DNA from: Levilactobacillus zymae
GTDB taxonomy: Bacteria; Bacillota; Bacilli; Lactobacillales; Lactobacillaceae
NCBI RefSeq assembly: GCF_032190635.1
Contig: NZ_JAVLAS010000001.1
Location: 1,302,001 to 1,366,000, forward strand
Direction: 5' to 3'
Length of the DNA stretch: 64,000 nucleotides
In this document: positions 35,777-46,357 of the stretch, in pieces
How the letters are laid out: the number at the start of each line of letters is the position of its first letter
Numbering within the stretch: position 1 is the first letter of the stretch
Position numbers and translations under genes: made by a program
Notes under the pieces: model-generated
The model's database searches: none
Seen by the model: only the letters and a program-made list of their open reading frames with translations
Told to the model about the DNA's origin: nothing

Positions 35777-36319
35777 ATGGACTTAGAAGAACACGTTGAA
35801 TCTTCGGAAACGCTGTACGATGGGGTAATTGTCCGCTTGGAACGACAACAAGTCCGCTTGCCTAACGGTGAAGCGGCAACCCGGGAGATTGTGCGGCACG
35901 TCGGCGCGGTAGGTATCTTAGCCCTACCAGATCCCGACCACATGATTCTGGAACGGCAGTGGCGTGCGCCCATCGCTAAAGCAACCTTAGAAATTCCAGC
36001 CGGCAAGCTCGATAGTCGCGATGCCGACAACATCGAACATGCGGTTCGGCGGGAATTAAATGAAGAGATTCGTTACGAACCGGGAACATTGAAACGGATC
36101 ACCGGGTTTTATTCAAGCGTTGGGTTTTCCGACGAATACATGACGTTATTCATGGCAACCGATTTGAAACCGGTGACCACGGAGCTCCCCCGCGACCAGG
36201 GGGAAAACTTGGAACTGTTGACGGTCACGAAAGCGGAGGCACAAGCCATGATTGACCGCGGCGAGATCGAAGACGCCAAGACCATTACGGCCATCTATTA
36301 CTGGCTTTTACAAAAGTAG
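35777..36319 (+). CDS. nudF: ADP-ribose pyrophosphatase (Nudix)
   Basis: It encodes 180 residues. The Nudix region is GKLDSRDADNIEHAVRRELN then EEIRYEPG, preceded by ILERQWRAP, which is typical of the ADP-ribose pyrophosphatase group. The catalytic REL-x-EE core is present, but the box Gly after it is Arg (EEIRY). It hydrolyses ADP-ribose to AMP and ribose 5-phosphate. Followed after 8 nt by a tail-anchored protein gene. Confidence 0.88.
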   Translation: MDLEEHVESSETLYDGVIVRLERQQVRLPNGEAATREIVRHVGAVGILALPDPDHMILERQWRAPIAKATLEIPAGKLDSRDADNIEHAVRRELNEEIRYEPGTLKRITGFYSSVGFSDEYMTLFMATDLKPVTTELPRDQGENLELLTVTKAEAQAMIDRGEIEDAKTITAIYYWLLQK

Positions 36320-36327
36320 GTGACGGG

Positions 36328-36627
36328 ATGCGAAACGATTGGCAATCCGATGATGATCAGCCCAAGACCCGAGCGGACTATCGCCGGGAACAGGAACAAG
36401 CGGAACGGGAAGCTAATGACCGGGAGCGGCAGGAGCGTAAATCCACACGTCATCAACCGGCCGACGACTTAGAACCCGATAATGGCTCAGATTCTCGGGG
36501 GCCGTTGGACGACCACACACCACAAACTAAGCAGCAACGGTTAGGCCGCCGCCTAAATTGGGCAATTTTTTGGCTGACGGTGCTGATTGTGGCCGTGTAT
36601 TTAATCTTATTTTTTGTAGAATTTTAG
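36328..36627 (+). CDS. Small tail-anchored membrane protein
   Basis: It encodes 99 residues. The N-terminal ~70 are highly charged and low complexity (Asp, Glu, Arg, Gln), followed by one membrane segment at the extreme C-terminus (IFWLTVLIVAVYLILFFV). There is no signal peptide, so the charged part faces the cytosol. I do not recognise a domain. It sits between nudF and mtnN in a likely operon. Confidence 0.75.
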   Translation: MRNDWQSDDDQPKTRADYRREQEQAEREANDRERQERKSTRHQPADDLEPDNGSDSRGPLDDHTPQTKQQRLGRRLNWAIFWLTVLIVAVYLILFFVEF

Positions 36628-36644
36628 AGGAGTGACTCACCATA

Positions 36645-37337
36645 ATGACATTCGGCGTAATCTGTGCCATGGAAGAAGAAATCAAAGAACTTAAATCAGC
36701 CCTTAAGGACGAACAAACCACTGACATTCATGGGTTGGCGTTCTACCAGGGAACCATTCACGACCAAAGCGTTGTGTTGGTGCGTTCCGGAATTGGGAAA
36801 GTGGAAGCCGGCTTAACCACGGCACTGTTGATTACCCAGTTTAACGTGGACGTGGTGATTAACTCCGGGTCGGCGGGCGCTTTGGCAGCCGGCTTAAAGA
36901 TTGGTGACGTGGTGATCTCGACCGAAACGGCCTATCACGATGCCGATGCGCGGGCCTTTGGCTACGAATACGGCCAACTGCCCCAACAACCGGCCCGGTT
37001 CGCGGCTTCAAAGGAATGGGGCGCCAAGATTGCAGCGGCAGCCAGCCAAACCGGCCTGACCACCAAGCAAGGTTTGATCGTGTCCGGCGACCAATTCTTA
37101 AACGGTCCGGCGGCCACTAAACCCATTTTGGAACACTTCCCCGATGCACTTTCCGGTGAGATGGAAGGGGCAGCGGTGGGGCAAGTGGCCCATCAATTTG
37201 ACGTTCCTTACGTGGTCGTGCGGGCGATGTCCGACACGGCAGATAACAATTCTGGCGTTGATTTTGACGACTTCATCATCGACGCTGGTCGGCAGTCGGC
37301 GCAGATGTTACTGGCGCTCTTTGCCGCACAACAGTAA
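36645..37337 (+). CDS. mtnN: 5'-methylthioadenosine/S-adenosylhomocysteine nucleosidase
   Basis: It encodes 230 residues with the start GVICAMEEEIKEL. Further motifs are VLVRSGIGKVEAGLTTALLI, SGSAGALAAGLKIGDVVIS, GLIVSGDQFL and EMEGAAVGQVA (catalytic Glu) with RAMSDTAD (catalytic Asp). It cleaves MTA and SAH and feeds the activated methyl cycle. Followed by the desulfurase gene. Confidence 0.96.
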   Translation: MTFGVICAMEEEIKELKSALKDEQTTDIHGLAFYQGTIHDQSVVLVRSGIGKVEAGLTTALLITQFNVDVVINSGSAGALAAGLKIGDVVISTETAYHDADARAFGYEYGQLPQQPARFAASKEWGAKIAAAASQTGLTTKQGLIVSGDQFLNGPAATKPILEHFPDALSGEMEGAAVGQVAHQFDVPYVVVRAMSDTADNNSGVDFDDFIIDAGRQSAQMLLALFAAQQ

Positions 37338-37362
37338 CCATAGTTTCTAGGAGGTTTTGGGA

Positions 37363-38529
37363 GTGAAGGAGATTTACTTGGACAACGCGGCCACCACGCC
37401 CTTGTCATCCGCTGTCTTAGCGGAGATGACGGACAAGCTGGCCCACGTCTTCGGCAACGCGTCAACCCTGTACGGTTTAGGACGTGAAGCCCATACGATC
37501 ATGGAAAATAGTCGGCAGGTGATTGCGGACAGCATTCACGCGGCCAGCGATGAAGAGATTGTCTTCACCAGTGGTGGTAGTGAAAGTGACAACACCGCCA
37601 TTACCCAAACGGCCCACGCCCGTCAAGCGTTAGGCAAACACATCATCACCACGGCCATCGAACACAAGGCCATCTTAGAACCCCTGAAGGCCTTGGAACA
37701 AGAAGGGTTTGAGGTCACGTATCTGCCCGTCGATCAGCACGGCCGGATCAGTCTGGACGACTTCAAGGCGGCCCTGCGTGACGACACGATTTTGGTGTCC
37801 ATCATGATGGGTAATAACGAGGTCGGTAGTCGAATGCCCATCCATGAGATTGGTGAAATCTTAAAGGACCACCAGGCGTGGTTCCACACCGATGCCGTGC
37901 AGGCGTATGGTTTGTTAGACATCGACGTGCAACGCGACCACATCGACCTGTTGTCAACGTCGGCGCATAAGATCAACGGGCCCAAGATGATGGGCTTCCT
38001 GTATCGGCGCGAGGGCATTAACTTCCCGAGTCTGATCAAGGGTGGTGATCAGGAAGAAAAGCGTCGGGCCGGAACCGAAAACGTGCCCGCCTTGGCCGGC
38101 TTTGCCACGGCCGTTCAGGCCTTAACGCCCGAAGTGAAGGCTCAACGGCAGACCAAGTACCACGACTTTAAGCAACACGTGGTCGACGGGTTAACCCAAA
38201 ACGGCATCGACTTTGAGGTCAATGGGTCGCTGACCGGCGAAAACCTGAACCACGTGCTGAACATTTGGATCAAGGGTGTCTCGACCTACGTCATGCAGAC
38301 CAACCTTGACTTGGCGGGCATTGCGGTGTCCGGCGGGTCTGCCTGCACGGCCGGGTCCATCGAACCGTCGCACGTATTGACGGCGATGTTTGGGGCCGAC
38401 AGTCCGCGGATCAGTGAGTCGATTCGCTTGTCGTTCGGGGCTTACACCACCATGGCGGATCTGGACGCCTTTATTACCGCCGTGACCAAGATTGTGACGC
38501 GTTTAAAGCATACCAGTGAGGTGAAGTAG
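37363..38529 (+). CDS. Cysteine desulfurase (NifS/IscS-like)
   Basis: GTG 37363 (MKEIYLDNAATTPL) is chosen with AGGAGG 7 nt upstream. The protein has 388 residues. The PLP lysine lies in STSAHKINGPKMMGF, and the catalytic Cys in GSACTAGSIEPS. This type next to mnmA (here 2.5 kb downstream) usually supplies sulfur for tRNA 2-thiouridine. It is followed directly by a DUF1831 gene, the conserved pairing in lactobacilli. Confidence 0.93.
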   Translation: MKEIYLDNAATTPLSSAVLAEMTDKLAHVFGNASTLYGLGREAHTIMENSRQVIADSIHAASDEEIVFTSGGSESDNTAITQTAHARQALGKHIITTAIEHKAILEPLKALEQEGFEVTYLPVDQHGRISLDDFKAALRDDTILVSIMMGNNEVGSRMPIHEIGEILKDHQAWFHTDAVQAYGLLDIDVQRDHIDLLSTSAHKINGPKMMGFLYRREGINFPSLIKGGDQEEKRRAGTENVPALAGFATAVQALTPEVKAQRQTKYHDFKQHVVDGLTQNGIDFEVNGSLTGENLNHVLNIWIKGVSTYVMQTNLDLAGIAVSGGSACTAGSIEPSHVLTAMFGADSPRISESIRLSFGAYTTMADLDAFITAVTKIVTRLKHTSEVK

Positions 38530-38530
38530 C

Positions 38531-38872
38531 GTGTTATTTGAAAAGCAGATGCAAATTGACGGGGACGCCGATGTTTATGAACTGGATCCCAACATTAAGT
38601 CGTACGCCTTAAAGGACGTGGGGTTCCAGGTATCTAACGCCGGGAACTATACCCTGGAACGGTCGGTCGATCCGACCTCGCCGTATAACAAGAACCAAAT
38701 GTTGAAGATCACGATTGCCAAGGACTTGTCCGGCTTCAAGATGGCGACGACTAACGCCTCGGGCAACCGGCGCTTGAACATCTTCAAGGGACCACACGCC
38801 GAGGGCAACGTCGAGCAATATCACTTTATCATGCAAAATTTGATTGACCGGGAAATCTTGCGGAAGAAATAA
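38531..38872 (+). CDS. DUF1831 family protein
   Basis: It encodes 113 residues from GTG 38531, 1 nt after the desulfurase stop. It matches the lactic-acid-bacterial DUF1831 family (VYELDPNIKSYALKDVGF, then LERSVDPTSPY and LKITIAKDLSGFKM). Always found with the desulfurase, it may assist sulfur transfer, but no function is shown. Confidence 0.9.
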   Translation: MLFEKQMQIDGDADVYELDPNIKSYALKDVGFQVSNAGNYTLERSVDPTSPYNKNQMLKITIAKDLSGFKMATTNASGNRRLNIFKGPHAEGNVEQYHFIMQNLIDREILRKK

Positions 38873-38884
38873 CCGGGAAAGCGT

Positions 38885-38914
38885 AAAGGGCCGCCAGCAA
38901 TGGGGGCCTTTTTC
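38885..38914 (+). terminator. Probable terminator after the DUF1831 gene
   Basis: AAAGG...CC pairs imperfectly with GG...CCTTT across CGCCAGCAAT and is followed by five T and then CTTT. Confidence 0.55.
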
Positions 38915-38946
38915 TTTAGGCACCATTCAGGAGGGATGAAAAGTTT

Positions 38947-39804
38947 ATGGCAAAAATTGCAGTGATTTCGGACGTGCACGGTAACGTCACGGCGCTTCAA
39001 GCGGTCCTCGCCGATGCCCGGGCGGCGGGATGCACGGCGTATTGGTTCCTCGGCGACCTGTTCTTCCCGGGACCGGGGGCCCACGACCTGTTGGCGCTGC
39101 TCGATGCGTTACCCATCACGGCTTACGTACGGGGGAACTGGGAAGATATTCTGTTCGCAACGGTCGACGGGGCCATCGACCGGAACGACCCGATTGACGT
39201 TTACGCCACCATTCTGGGGCACTACATCTGGACGCACCTGACGTCGGTTGATCATCAACGATTGCGCGCATTACCGATGGTTCAGCGGCGTACCGTTAAC
39301 GGGTTGACCTACCAACTGACCCACAATCAGCTGACCAAAAACTTTGGTCACACGTTGATGCCGGCCCAGGACCAAGCGGCCTTTGACCAGTTGGCGGCCG
39401 GTACCGCCGACGTCTTCTTATACGGCCACACCCACCATCAGCTGGTGCGGCAGAGTAGCGCCGGCCAACTGATCATTAATCCGGGGACCGTGGGGATGCC
39501 CTTCACCCAGTGGGCGGCCTTTGCCAAGGACTTGCGGGCCCAGTACGCGATCCTGACCACTCACGACTTTGACGCGCCCGCGGTGGATTTACGCCGGGTG
39601 GCCTACGACGCCGAGGCCGAGCTGGCCTTAGCCCAAGCCGCACACTTGCCGTACCTCGACTTGTATACGGCTCAGCTCCACACCGGGGTGGTACGGACCC
39701 ACGACCGGCCGGGGTTAGCGGCGGCGACCCAACGGCACGGGTACCAAGCCGAATTCGCCCGGTTATGTGCCCAATTTCCGGCTGGCGGTCCCGCCCAGGA
39801 TTAG
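38947..39804 (+). CDS. Calcineurin-like metallophosphoesterase
   Basis: It encodes 285 residues with GGAGGG upstream. All metal motifs are visible: ISDVHGN, FLGDLFFPG, VRGNWE, and GHTHHQLV followed by NPGTVGMPF. These fit the YfcE/MJ0936-like single-domain phosphodiesterases. The last ~90 residues are an extra helical part. The substrate is unknown. GC content is high here. Confidence 0.85.
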   Translation: MAKIAVISDVHGNVTALQAVLADARAAGCTAYWFLGDLFFPGPGAHDLLALLDALPITAYVRGNWEDILFATVDGAIDRNDPIDVYATILGHYIWTHLTSVDHQRLRALPMVQRRTVNGLTYQLTHNQLTKNFGHTLMPAQDQAAFDQLAAGTADVFLYGHTHHQLVRQSSAGQLIINPGTVGMPFTQWAAFAKDLRAQYAILTTHDFDAPAVDLRRVAYDAEAELALAQAAHLPYLDLYTAQLHTGVVRTHDRPGLAAATQRHGYQAEFARLCAQFPAGGPAQD

Positions 39805-39839
39805 GCCGGCCACCGGTTTGCTGAAAAGAAACACCAGGC

Positions 39840-39868
39840 TTGCAAATTGGAAACGAAATCGTTACACT
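39840..39868 (+). promoter_or_regulatory. mnmA promoter
   Basis: TTGCAA (39840-39845), 17 nt, TACACT (39863-39868). Confidence 0.75.
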
Positions 39869-39873
39869 GATAA

Positions 39874-41070
<1,197 letters not shown>

Positions 41071-41079
41071 TCATTAAGC

Positions 41080-41105
41080 AGGGCCCGGAAGCAGGGCCCG
41101 GGACA
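41080..41105 (+). repeat. Short tandem repeat after mnmA
   Basis: GCAGGGCCCGG occurs twice in a row with one or two bases between the copies, just after the mnmA stop. Each copy contains the palindrome GGGCCC. No function is evident. Confidence 0.5.
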
Positions 41106-41125
41106 GCACCCGGATTCTTAATAAG

Positions 41126-41173
41126 CAGAAAGAAAATTCTCGAAAATTGAGGTTTTTCTTTCTGTTTTTGTTT
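41126..41173 (+). terminator. Terminator after mnmA
   Basis: CAGAAAGAAAA (from 41126) pairs with TTTTTCTTTCTG (to 41164) and is followed by five T. The A/T-rich stem is long, so it may work on both strands. Confidence 0.75.
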
Positions 41174-41242
41174 TTCTTTAGTTTCTCCGAATGAATGGGG
41201 GTGCACGCTTTGACGGGAAACGGGCTTTTTGGCCCAGTTACT

Positions 41243-41270
41243 TTGAAAACGTCGCGAAAACTGGCATAAT
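41243..41270 (+). promoter_or_regulatory. Promoter of the histidine phosphatase gene
   Basis: TTGAAA (41243-41248), 16 nt, CATAAT (41265-41270), about 70 nt before the start. Confidence 0.6.
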
Positions 41271-41339
41271 ATGTAGAGATTGCTTCACCAGAATTTTAAA
41301 CGCAACGCGTAAGAGGACGTTGAAAGGACGCTTGTAATC

Positions 41340-41996
41340 ATGAAACTATACTTTATTCGTCACGGAAAGACCCAGTGGAATCTGGAAGGGCGTTTCCAGG
41401 GGGCCGGGGGCGATTCCCCGCTGTTACCGGAAAGCTACCAGCAAATGGTCCAGGTGGGCCGCTACCTACGCGGCATTACCTTTACCCACGCCTATGCCAG
41501 TCCCATTAAACGGGCCCGGGTTACGGCCCAACACGTCATCCGCGAACTTCACCAGAAGGTGCCGTTGACCCTGATGAGTCGCCTAGAGGAATTTCATCTG
41601 GGGCGGATGGAGGGACAGACCTTTACGTCGATTCAGGAACGGTTTCCGGCGGAATTGGACGCCTTTCGCAACCATCCCGACCGCTATACCACGGCTGCGA
41701 TTGGCGGGGAGACCTTCCAGCAGGTGATCGACCGGATGACCCCGGCGATTCAGACCATCGTGGCCAACAACCCCCGGCCACAAGACAACGTGTTGATCGT
41801 GGGGCACGGGGCGGCGTTAAACGCCGAGATCAACGCCTTACTGGCGACGCCCTTGGCCGACTTACGTAAGCGCGGTGGGATTCGTAACACCAGCGTCACG
41901 GTCCTCGAGACCAGTGACGGGCAACACTTTGACCTGTTGGACTGGAACAACACCAGCTTTCTGACGGCCGCCGCAACGCCAACCGATACGATTTAG
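41340..41996 (+). CDS. Histidine phosphatase superfamily (phosphoglycerate mutase-like) protein
   Basis: It encodes 218 residues. The catalytic motif is FIRHGKTQWN near residue 7, with the second His in VGHGAALN near 160, and EEFHLGRMEG. This fits the cofactor-dependent mutase/phosphatase group of the GpmB/CobC type, more likely a phosphatase than glycolytic Gpm. The substrate cannot be stated. Followed after 13 nt by a TPR protein gene. Confidence 0.85.
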   Translation: MKLYFIRHGKTQWNLEGRFQGAGGDSPLLPESYQQMVQVGRYLRGITFTHAYASPIKRARVTAQHVIRELHQKVPLTLMSRLEEFHLGRMEGQTFTSIQERFPAELDAFRNHPDRYTTAAIGGETFQQVIDRMTPAIQTIVANNPRPQDNVLIVGHGAALNAEINALLATPLADLRKRGGIRNTSVTVLETSDGQHFDLLDWNNTSFLTAAATPTDTI

Positions 41997-42009
41997 ACGA
42001 GGTGATCAC

Positions 42010-42693
42010 ATGACAGAACCCACTTCCGCCGGCCGAGCAGCGGATAAACAACGCTCAGAAAAATTAGTCCACCAATTAGTGCAACAGATTACCCAGGAAC
42101 CCGGGAAGTTCGAGCCCTACTATGAGTTAGCGACCGTGCTGGTCGATCTGAATTCGTACGCCCAGGCCGAAGAACTCTTGATGAAGGCCCTGGGGCTCTT
42201 TGCCGCCCAGCCGGCCGCCGTGGAGCGATTGCATTACGGACTAGGTAACGTGTATTACGCGGCCCAAGACTACCCTAAGGCCATCGCCCAGTTTGACCAG
42301 TTGGGCGACCAACTCAAGGGGGCCGGCTACTTGATGATTGCTCAGAGCCACATGGCGAATGGCGACCATAAGCGGGCCTTGGCCTTTGCGTTGACCGCCC
42401 TGACCAGTCAGCCTAAAGACGTGGCGACCTTGCAAGTGGTGGCCGAAAACCTGTTGGCTTTGGGGAACATGGCCCAAGCGGCGCAGTATTACGACCAGGT
42501 CTTAGCCCTCGATGCGAAGAACGGGCGGGCCACGTTTGATCGAGGATTAGTGGCCATGGTGCAAGGTGAGCCTTACGCGCAGTATTTTAAGCGGGCTCAA
42601 CACCTCGACCCGGCTTATTATGCACAGGGGCAAAAGAAATTGGCCGACATTGAAACTTTCATTCAAACGCAGCACAAGCAAAAGAAGGAGTAA
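42010..42693 (+). CDS. Tetratricopeptide-repeat protein
   Basis: It encodes 227 residues with several TPR units (FEPYYELATVLVDLNSYAQAEELLMKAL, LHYGLGNVYYAAQDYPKAIAQFD, AAQYYDQVLALDAKNGRATFDRG). It has no signal peptide or membrane segment. TPR proteins of this size often precede recD2 in lactobacilli. It is a likely protein-interaction adaptor of unknown partner, with recD2 6 nt downstream. Confidence 0.85.
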   Translation: MTEPTSAGRAADKQRSEKLVHQLVQQITQEPGKFEPYYELATVLVDLNSYAQAEELLMKALGLFAAQPAAVERLHYGLGNVYYAAQDYPKAIAQFDQLGDQLKGAGYLMIAQSHMANGDHKRALAFALTALTSQPKDVATLQVVAENLLALGNMAQAAQYYDQVLALDAKNGRATFDRGLVAMVQGEPYAQYFKRAQHLDPAYYAQGQKKLADIETFIQTQHKQKKE

Positions 42694-42699
42694 TCAGGC

Positions 42700-45219
42700 A
42701 TGGCAACCGAATCTTTGGACTTACTCGCGACCGATAACGGCCACCAAGCCGATTACGTGGTGGGGACGGTGAGTGCGGTCTTCTTTGCCAGCCAGGATAG
42801 TTTTTATAAAGTCATGCTGGTTAAGATCAGTGAGACCAGTTTAGACTGGCACGAAGACGAGATTGTGGTCACCGGCAACTTTGCGGATATCAAGGACGAC
42901 GTGGCCTACCGGTTCACCGGTAAGCGAGTGGAACACCCTAAGTACGGGGTCCAGTTCCAGGCAGACAACTATCAAAACGAAACGCCGACTTCCCGGAACG
43001 GGGTCATTGCTTATTTGAGTGGCGATGATTTTCCCGGTGTCGGCAAAAAGACCGCCGAACGGGTGGTGGACGCCCTGGGCAACGACGCTATTGAGGCCAT
43101 CCTAAACGATCACACGGTGCTGGAGACGTTGGGGCTGTCGCCGAAGGTCACCCAGACGTTGATCGATAACCTCCAGGCCAATAACGGCATGGAGCAGATC
43201 ATCATTGGGTTAAATGGCTACGGTTTTGGGAGTACCTTGGCCGCCGCCATTTATAACCACTACCAGGAAAAAACGCTCGACGTGATTCATGAGAATCCTT
43301 ACCGGTTAGCCGAGGACATCGCCGGGGTGAGTTTCAAGCGGGCCGATCAGATTGCCACGCAGCTGGGGTACGCTCCGGACCGCCCCGAACGATTACGCGC
43401 CGGCATCTTGCAGACACTACGGGATTTGTCCGTGGCCAACGGGGACACCTATACCACGGCCAAGCCCTTGTTGACTAATGCGTTGGGCTTGTTGGAAAAC
43501 AGCCGTAACGTGCGGTTGAACCCGCAGGACCTGGCGACCCAGTTACTGGAACTGGCCAAGCAGCAGAAGGTCGTGGGCGACGACCAGCGCATCTACTTAA
43601 AACCGTTGTACGACGACGAATGGCAAATTGCCGAACACCTCAACCGGCTCTTACAAGCCGACGACGATCCGGCGGCCAAGTTCAATGACGAGGCTATTCA
43701 AAAACAATTACGCATCGTCGAAAAACAAACGGACATCACCTACGACGACTCCCAGACCGCAGCGCTGACCGCGGCGATTCGGGCCAAGGTCCTATTACTG
43801 ACCGGGGGACCGGGGACCGGAAAGACCACGATCATTCGCGGTTTGGTCCAGTTATATGCCCGGCTACACGAGCTTTCTTTAGACCTTAACGAGTACAAGG
43901 AACGGCCGTTTCCGATCCTGTTAGCGGCCCCGACTGGTCGAGCCGCTAAGCGGATGAGTGAGACCACCGGCCTGCCCGCCAGTACGATTCACCGCTTATT
44001 GGGATTGACTGGTCGCGAAGCCGACATCGAAGACGCCACCACCAAGGATTTAGAGGGCGGTTTACTGATCATCGACGAGGTGTCAATGGTTGACGTGTCA
44101 CTGATGAAGGTTCTGTTACGGGCCGTGCCGGTGGGCATGCAGGTGATTTTTGTGGGGGATAAGGATCAGCTGCCTTCCGTGGGGCCGGGCCAGGTCTTTC
44201 ACGACCTCTTAGCGAGCGATCAGCTGACCAAGATTCAACTAGATACCATTTACCGGCAGGGGGACGGGTCTTCGATCATTCCGTTGGCCCACGCCATTAA
44301 GAACGGGCAACTGCCCGCCAACTTCACGCAAAATCAACCGGACCGGTCGTTTATTGCCTGTCATGCCAATCAGGTAGCCGACGTGATCGACCAGATTGTG
44401 GGGAAGGCTCACCAGAAGGGCTTTAGCGCCGCCGATATTCAGGTGCTGGCCCCGATGTACCGGGGGACGGCTGGCATCGACCGGCTTAACGACATCTTGC
44501 AGGGAATTTTGAACCCCAAGAAGAGTGAACGCACCAAGGAAGTCGAGTTTCGTCACCAGCGTTTTCGGATCGGTGACAAGGTCTTACACCTAGTCAATAG
44601 TCCCGAAAATAACGTGTTTAACGGCGACATTGGGACCATCACCGGGATTGACCTGGCTAGTGATAAGCACAGCAAGGTTAAAAGCGATCAGCTGACGATT
44701 GCCTTTGAACAAACCGAGGTTACTTATGCCCGGAACGACTGGATTCGCTTGACCTTGGCCTACTGCATGTCAATTCACAAAGCTCAGGGTTCCGAATTTA
44801 AGCTGGTCATCTTGCCGATGGTCAGTCAGTACAGTCGAATGCTCCAGCGTAACCTGCTATATACGGCGGTGACCCGAGCGGCACAGATGTTGATTCTAGT
44901 GGGCGAACCCCAGGCCTTTACGGCGTGCGTGGAGAACTTGTCGGTCAACCGGCACACCACGTTGACCCAACGCATCCAGGCGGTCTTGGCCCCGGATGCC
45001 CCGCAAACGCCGACTGCTGGCGAAGCGCCGACATCGAACGCACCGACACCGTCTGCTACGGCGGCCAAGGCTTCAGTAGAGCAGTCGCCAGCCCCAGCCG
45101 CCCAACCAACGACGCCGCCGGATTACCGTTTAACGCCGGAATTGGCGGCGGCCGGACAGATCGATCCGATGATTGGTATGCAGGGGATTACGCCCCAACA
45201 ATTTATGCCCCGGGCCTAA
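42700..45219 (+). CDS. recD2: RecD2-type ATP-dependent DNA helicase
   Basis: It encodes 839 residues. An N-terminal OB-like domain precedes helix-hairpin-helix repeats (FPGVGKKTAERVVDALG), then helicase motif I GGPGTGKTTIIRG near 370, motif II LLIIDEVSM, and motif VI-like YTAVTRAAQML. A Pro/Ala-rich tail (about 765-815) is low complexity. This is the RecBC-independent RecD2 helicase, which moves 5' to 3' and acts in mismatch repair and replication stress. Confidence 0.93.
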   Translation: MATESLDLLATDNGHQADYVVGTVSAVFFASQDSFYKVMLVKISETSLDWHEDEIVVTGNFADIKDDVAYRFTGKRVEHPKYGVQFQADNYQNETPTSRNGVIAYLSGDDFPGVGKKTAERVVDALGNDAIEAILNDHTVLETLGLSPKVTQTLIDNLQANNGMEQIIIGLNGYGFGSTLAAAIYNHYQEKTLDVIHENPYRLAEDIAGVSFKRADQIATQLGYAPDRPERLRAGILQTLRDLSVANGDTYTTAKPLLTNALGLLENSRNVRLNPQDLATQLLELAKQQKVVGDDQRIYLKPLYDDEWQIAEHLNRLLQADDDPAAKFNDEAIQKQLRIVEKQTDITYDDSQTAALTAAIRAKVLLLTGGPGTGKTTIIRGLVQLYARLHELSLDLNEYKERPFPILLAAPTGRAAKRMSETTGLPASTIHRLLGLTGREADIEDATTKDLEGGLLIIDEVSMVDVSLMKVLLRAVPVGMQVIFVGDKDQLPSVGPGQVFHDLLASDQLTKIQLDTIYRQGDGSSIIPLAHAIKNGQLPANFTQNQPDRSFIACHANQVADVIDQIVGKAHQKGFSAADIQVLAPMYRGTAGIDRLNDILQGILNPKKSERTKEVEFRHQRFRIGDKVLHLVNSPENNVFNGDIGTITGIDLASDKHSKVKSDQLTIAFEQTEVTYARNDWIRLTLAYCMSIHKAQGSEFKLVILPMVSQYSRMLQRNLLYTAVTRAAQMLILVGEPQAFTACVENLSVNRHTTLTQRIQAVLAPDAPQTPTAGEAPTSNAPTPSATAAKASVEQSPAPAAQPTTPPDYRLTPELAAAGQIDPMIGMQGITPQQFMPRA

Positions 45220-45235
45220 AACGTGTGGTTAAACG

Positions 45236-45264
45236 TTGCGTTTATGGTGGGAAATTGCGATAAT
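45236..45264 (+). promoter_or_regulatory. prs promoter
   Basis: TTGCGT (45236-45241), 17 nt, GATAAT (45259-45264), with TGC before the -10. Confidence 0.7.
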
Positions 45265-45308
45265 GAAGACGAGTTAATTTAACCAGTGAACAAGCATAGG
45301 AGGCTGTT

Positions 45309-46289
45309 ATGGTAGAACAGGTCGAAGCGGGCAAAATGAAGCTCTTTGCCTTAAGCTCTAACCGGCCCTTAGCCGAAAAAATCGCCCGGGTAGCCGGCGT
45401 AGAATTAGGCAAGGCAACCGTTAAACATTTTAGTGACGGTGAAATTCAAATCAGTATTGATGAAAGTATCCGGGGGGATGAACTCTTTATCATTCAGTCC
45501 GTCTCTGATCCCGTGAATACCAACCTCATGGAATTGTTAATCATGGTGGATGCCGCACGGCGGGCCAGTGCCGCCAAAATTAACGTGGTCATCCCGTACT
45601 ACGGGTATTCTCGGGCCGACCGTAAAGCCCGTTCGCGCGAACCCATTACGGCTAAGCTGGTGGCCTCGCTGCTGCAAATGGACGGTGTTAATCGCGTGAT
45701 TGCACTAGACTTACATGCGGCACAACTGCAAGGGTTCTTCGACATTCCCGTTGATCACCTGCAAAGCGACCGGTTACTGGCCAGCTACTTTGAAGATAAT
45801 ACCGATCTGAATGCGGAGAACACGGTCGTGGTGGCTCCCGATCATGCAGGAGTTAGCCGGGCGCGGCGCTTGGCCGAGCTCTTGGGTACGCCCATTGCCA
45901 TTATCGACAACCGCAGTGAGACCGAGAATGCCACGCATCCGGAAGCCGTGATTGGGGATGTCCGTCATAAGCATGCCATCTTAGTTGATGACATCATTGA
46001 TACGGCCGTGCGAATTTCTGTATCCGCCGTGGCGCTACGCAATGCTGGCGCGGCAAACGTTTACGCTTGTGCCACCCATGCGGTTCTGTCCGGGGATGCT
46101 GCCGTGCGGATTGATGAAGCACCGTTAGAAAAAGTCGTGGTGACGGATTCGATTCAGATTCCGGCAGATAAGCAAAGCGATAAATTCGTGGTGATGTCCG
46201 TTGACGAACTCTTCGGGCGGGCCATCAATTTAATTTATCATGAACAACCGGTGGACCAACTTTTTCGGTCTCCAATTATGAAGAAGTAA
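45309..46289 (+). CDS. prs: Ribose-phosphate diphosphokinase (PRPP synthetase)
   Basis: It encodes 326 residues with AGGAGG upstream. The class I motifs are [26 protein letters not shown], and the metal site [18 protein letters not shown]. The PRPP-binding loop reads [13 protein letters not shown], where most homologues have DTAGTI, so the Gly-Thr pair is Val-Arg. The enzyme makes PRPP from ribose 5-phosphate and ATP for nucleotides, His and Trp. If a second prs exists elsewhere, this could be the divergent paralogue. Confidence 0.92.
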   Translation: MVEQVEAGKMKLFALSSNRPLAEKIARVAGVELGKATVKHFSDGEIQISIDESIRGDELFIIQSVSDPVNTNLMELLIMVDAARRASAAKINVVIPYYGYSRADRKARSREPITAKLVASLLQMDGVNRVIALDLHAAQLQGFFDIPVDHLQSDRLLASYFEDNTDLNAENTVVVAPDHAGVSRARRLAELLGTPIAIIDNRSETENATHPEAVIGDVRHKHAILVDDIIDTAVRISVSAVALRNAGAANVYACATHAVLSGDAAVRIDEAPLEKVVVTDSIQIPADKQSDKFVVMSVDELFGRAINLIYHEQPVDQLFRSPIMKK

Positions 46290-46313
46290 CCATTAAATTA
46301 GACGATCAGGTTG

Positions 46314-46341
46314 AGGGGGACTCGGGAGAGTCTCCTTTTTT
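46314..46341 (+). terminator. Terminator after prs
   Basis: GGGGACTC pairs with GAGTCTCC (one wobble) and is followed by six T, 17 nt before the next start codon. Confidence 0.8.
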
Positions 46342-46357
46342 GGTAAGGACTGAGTAG

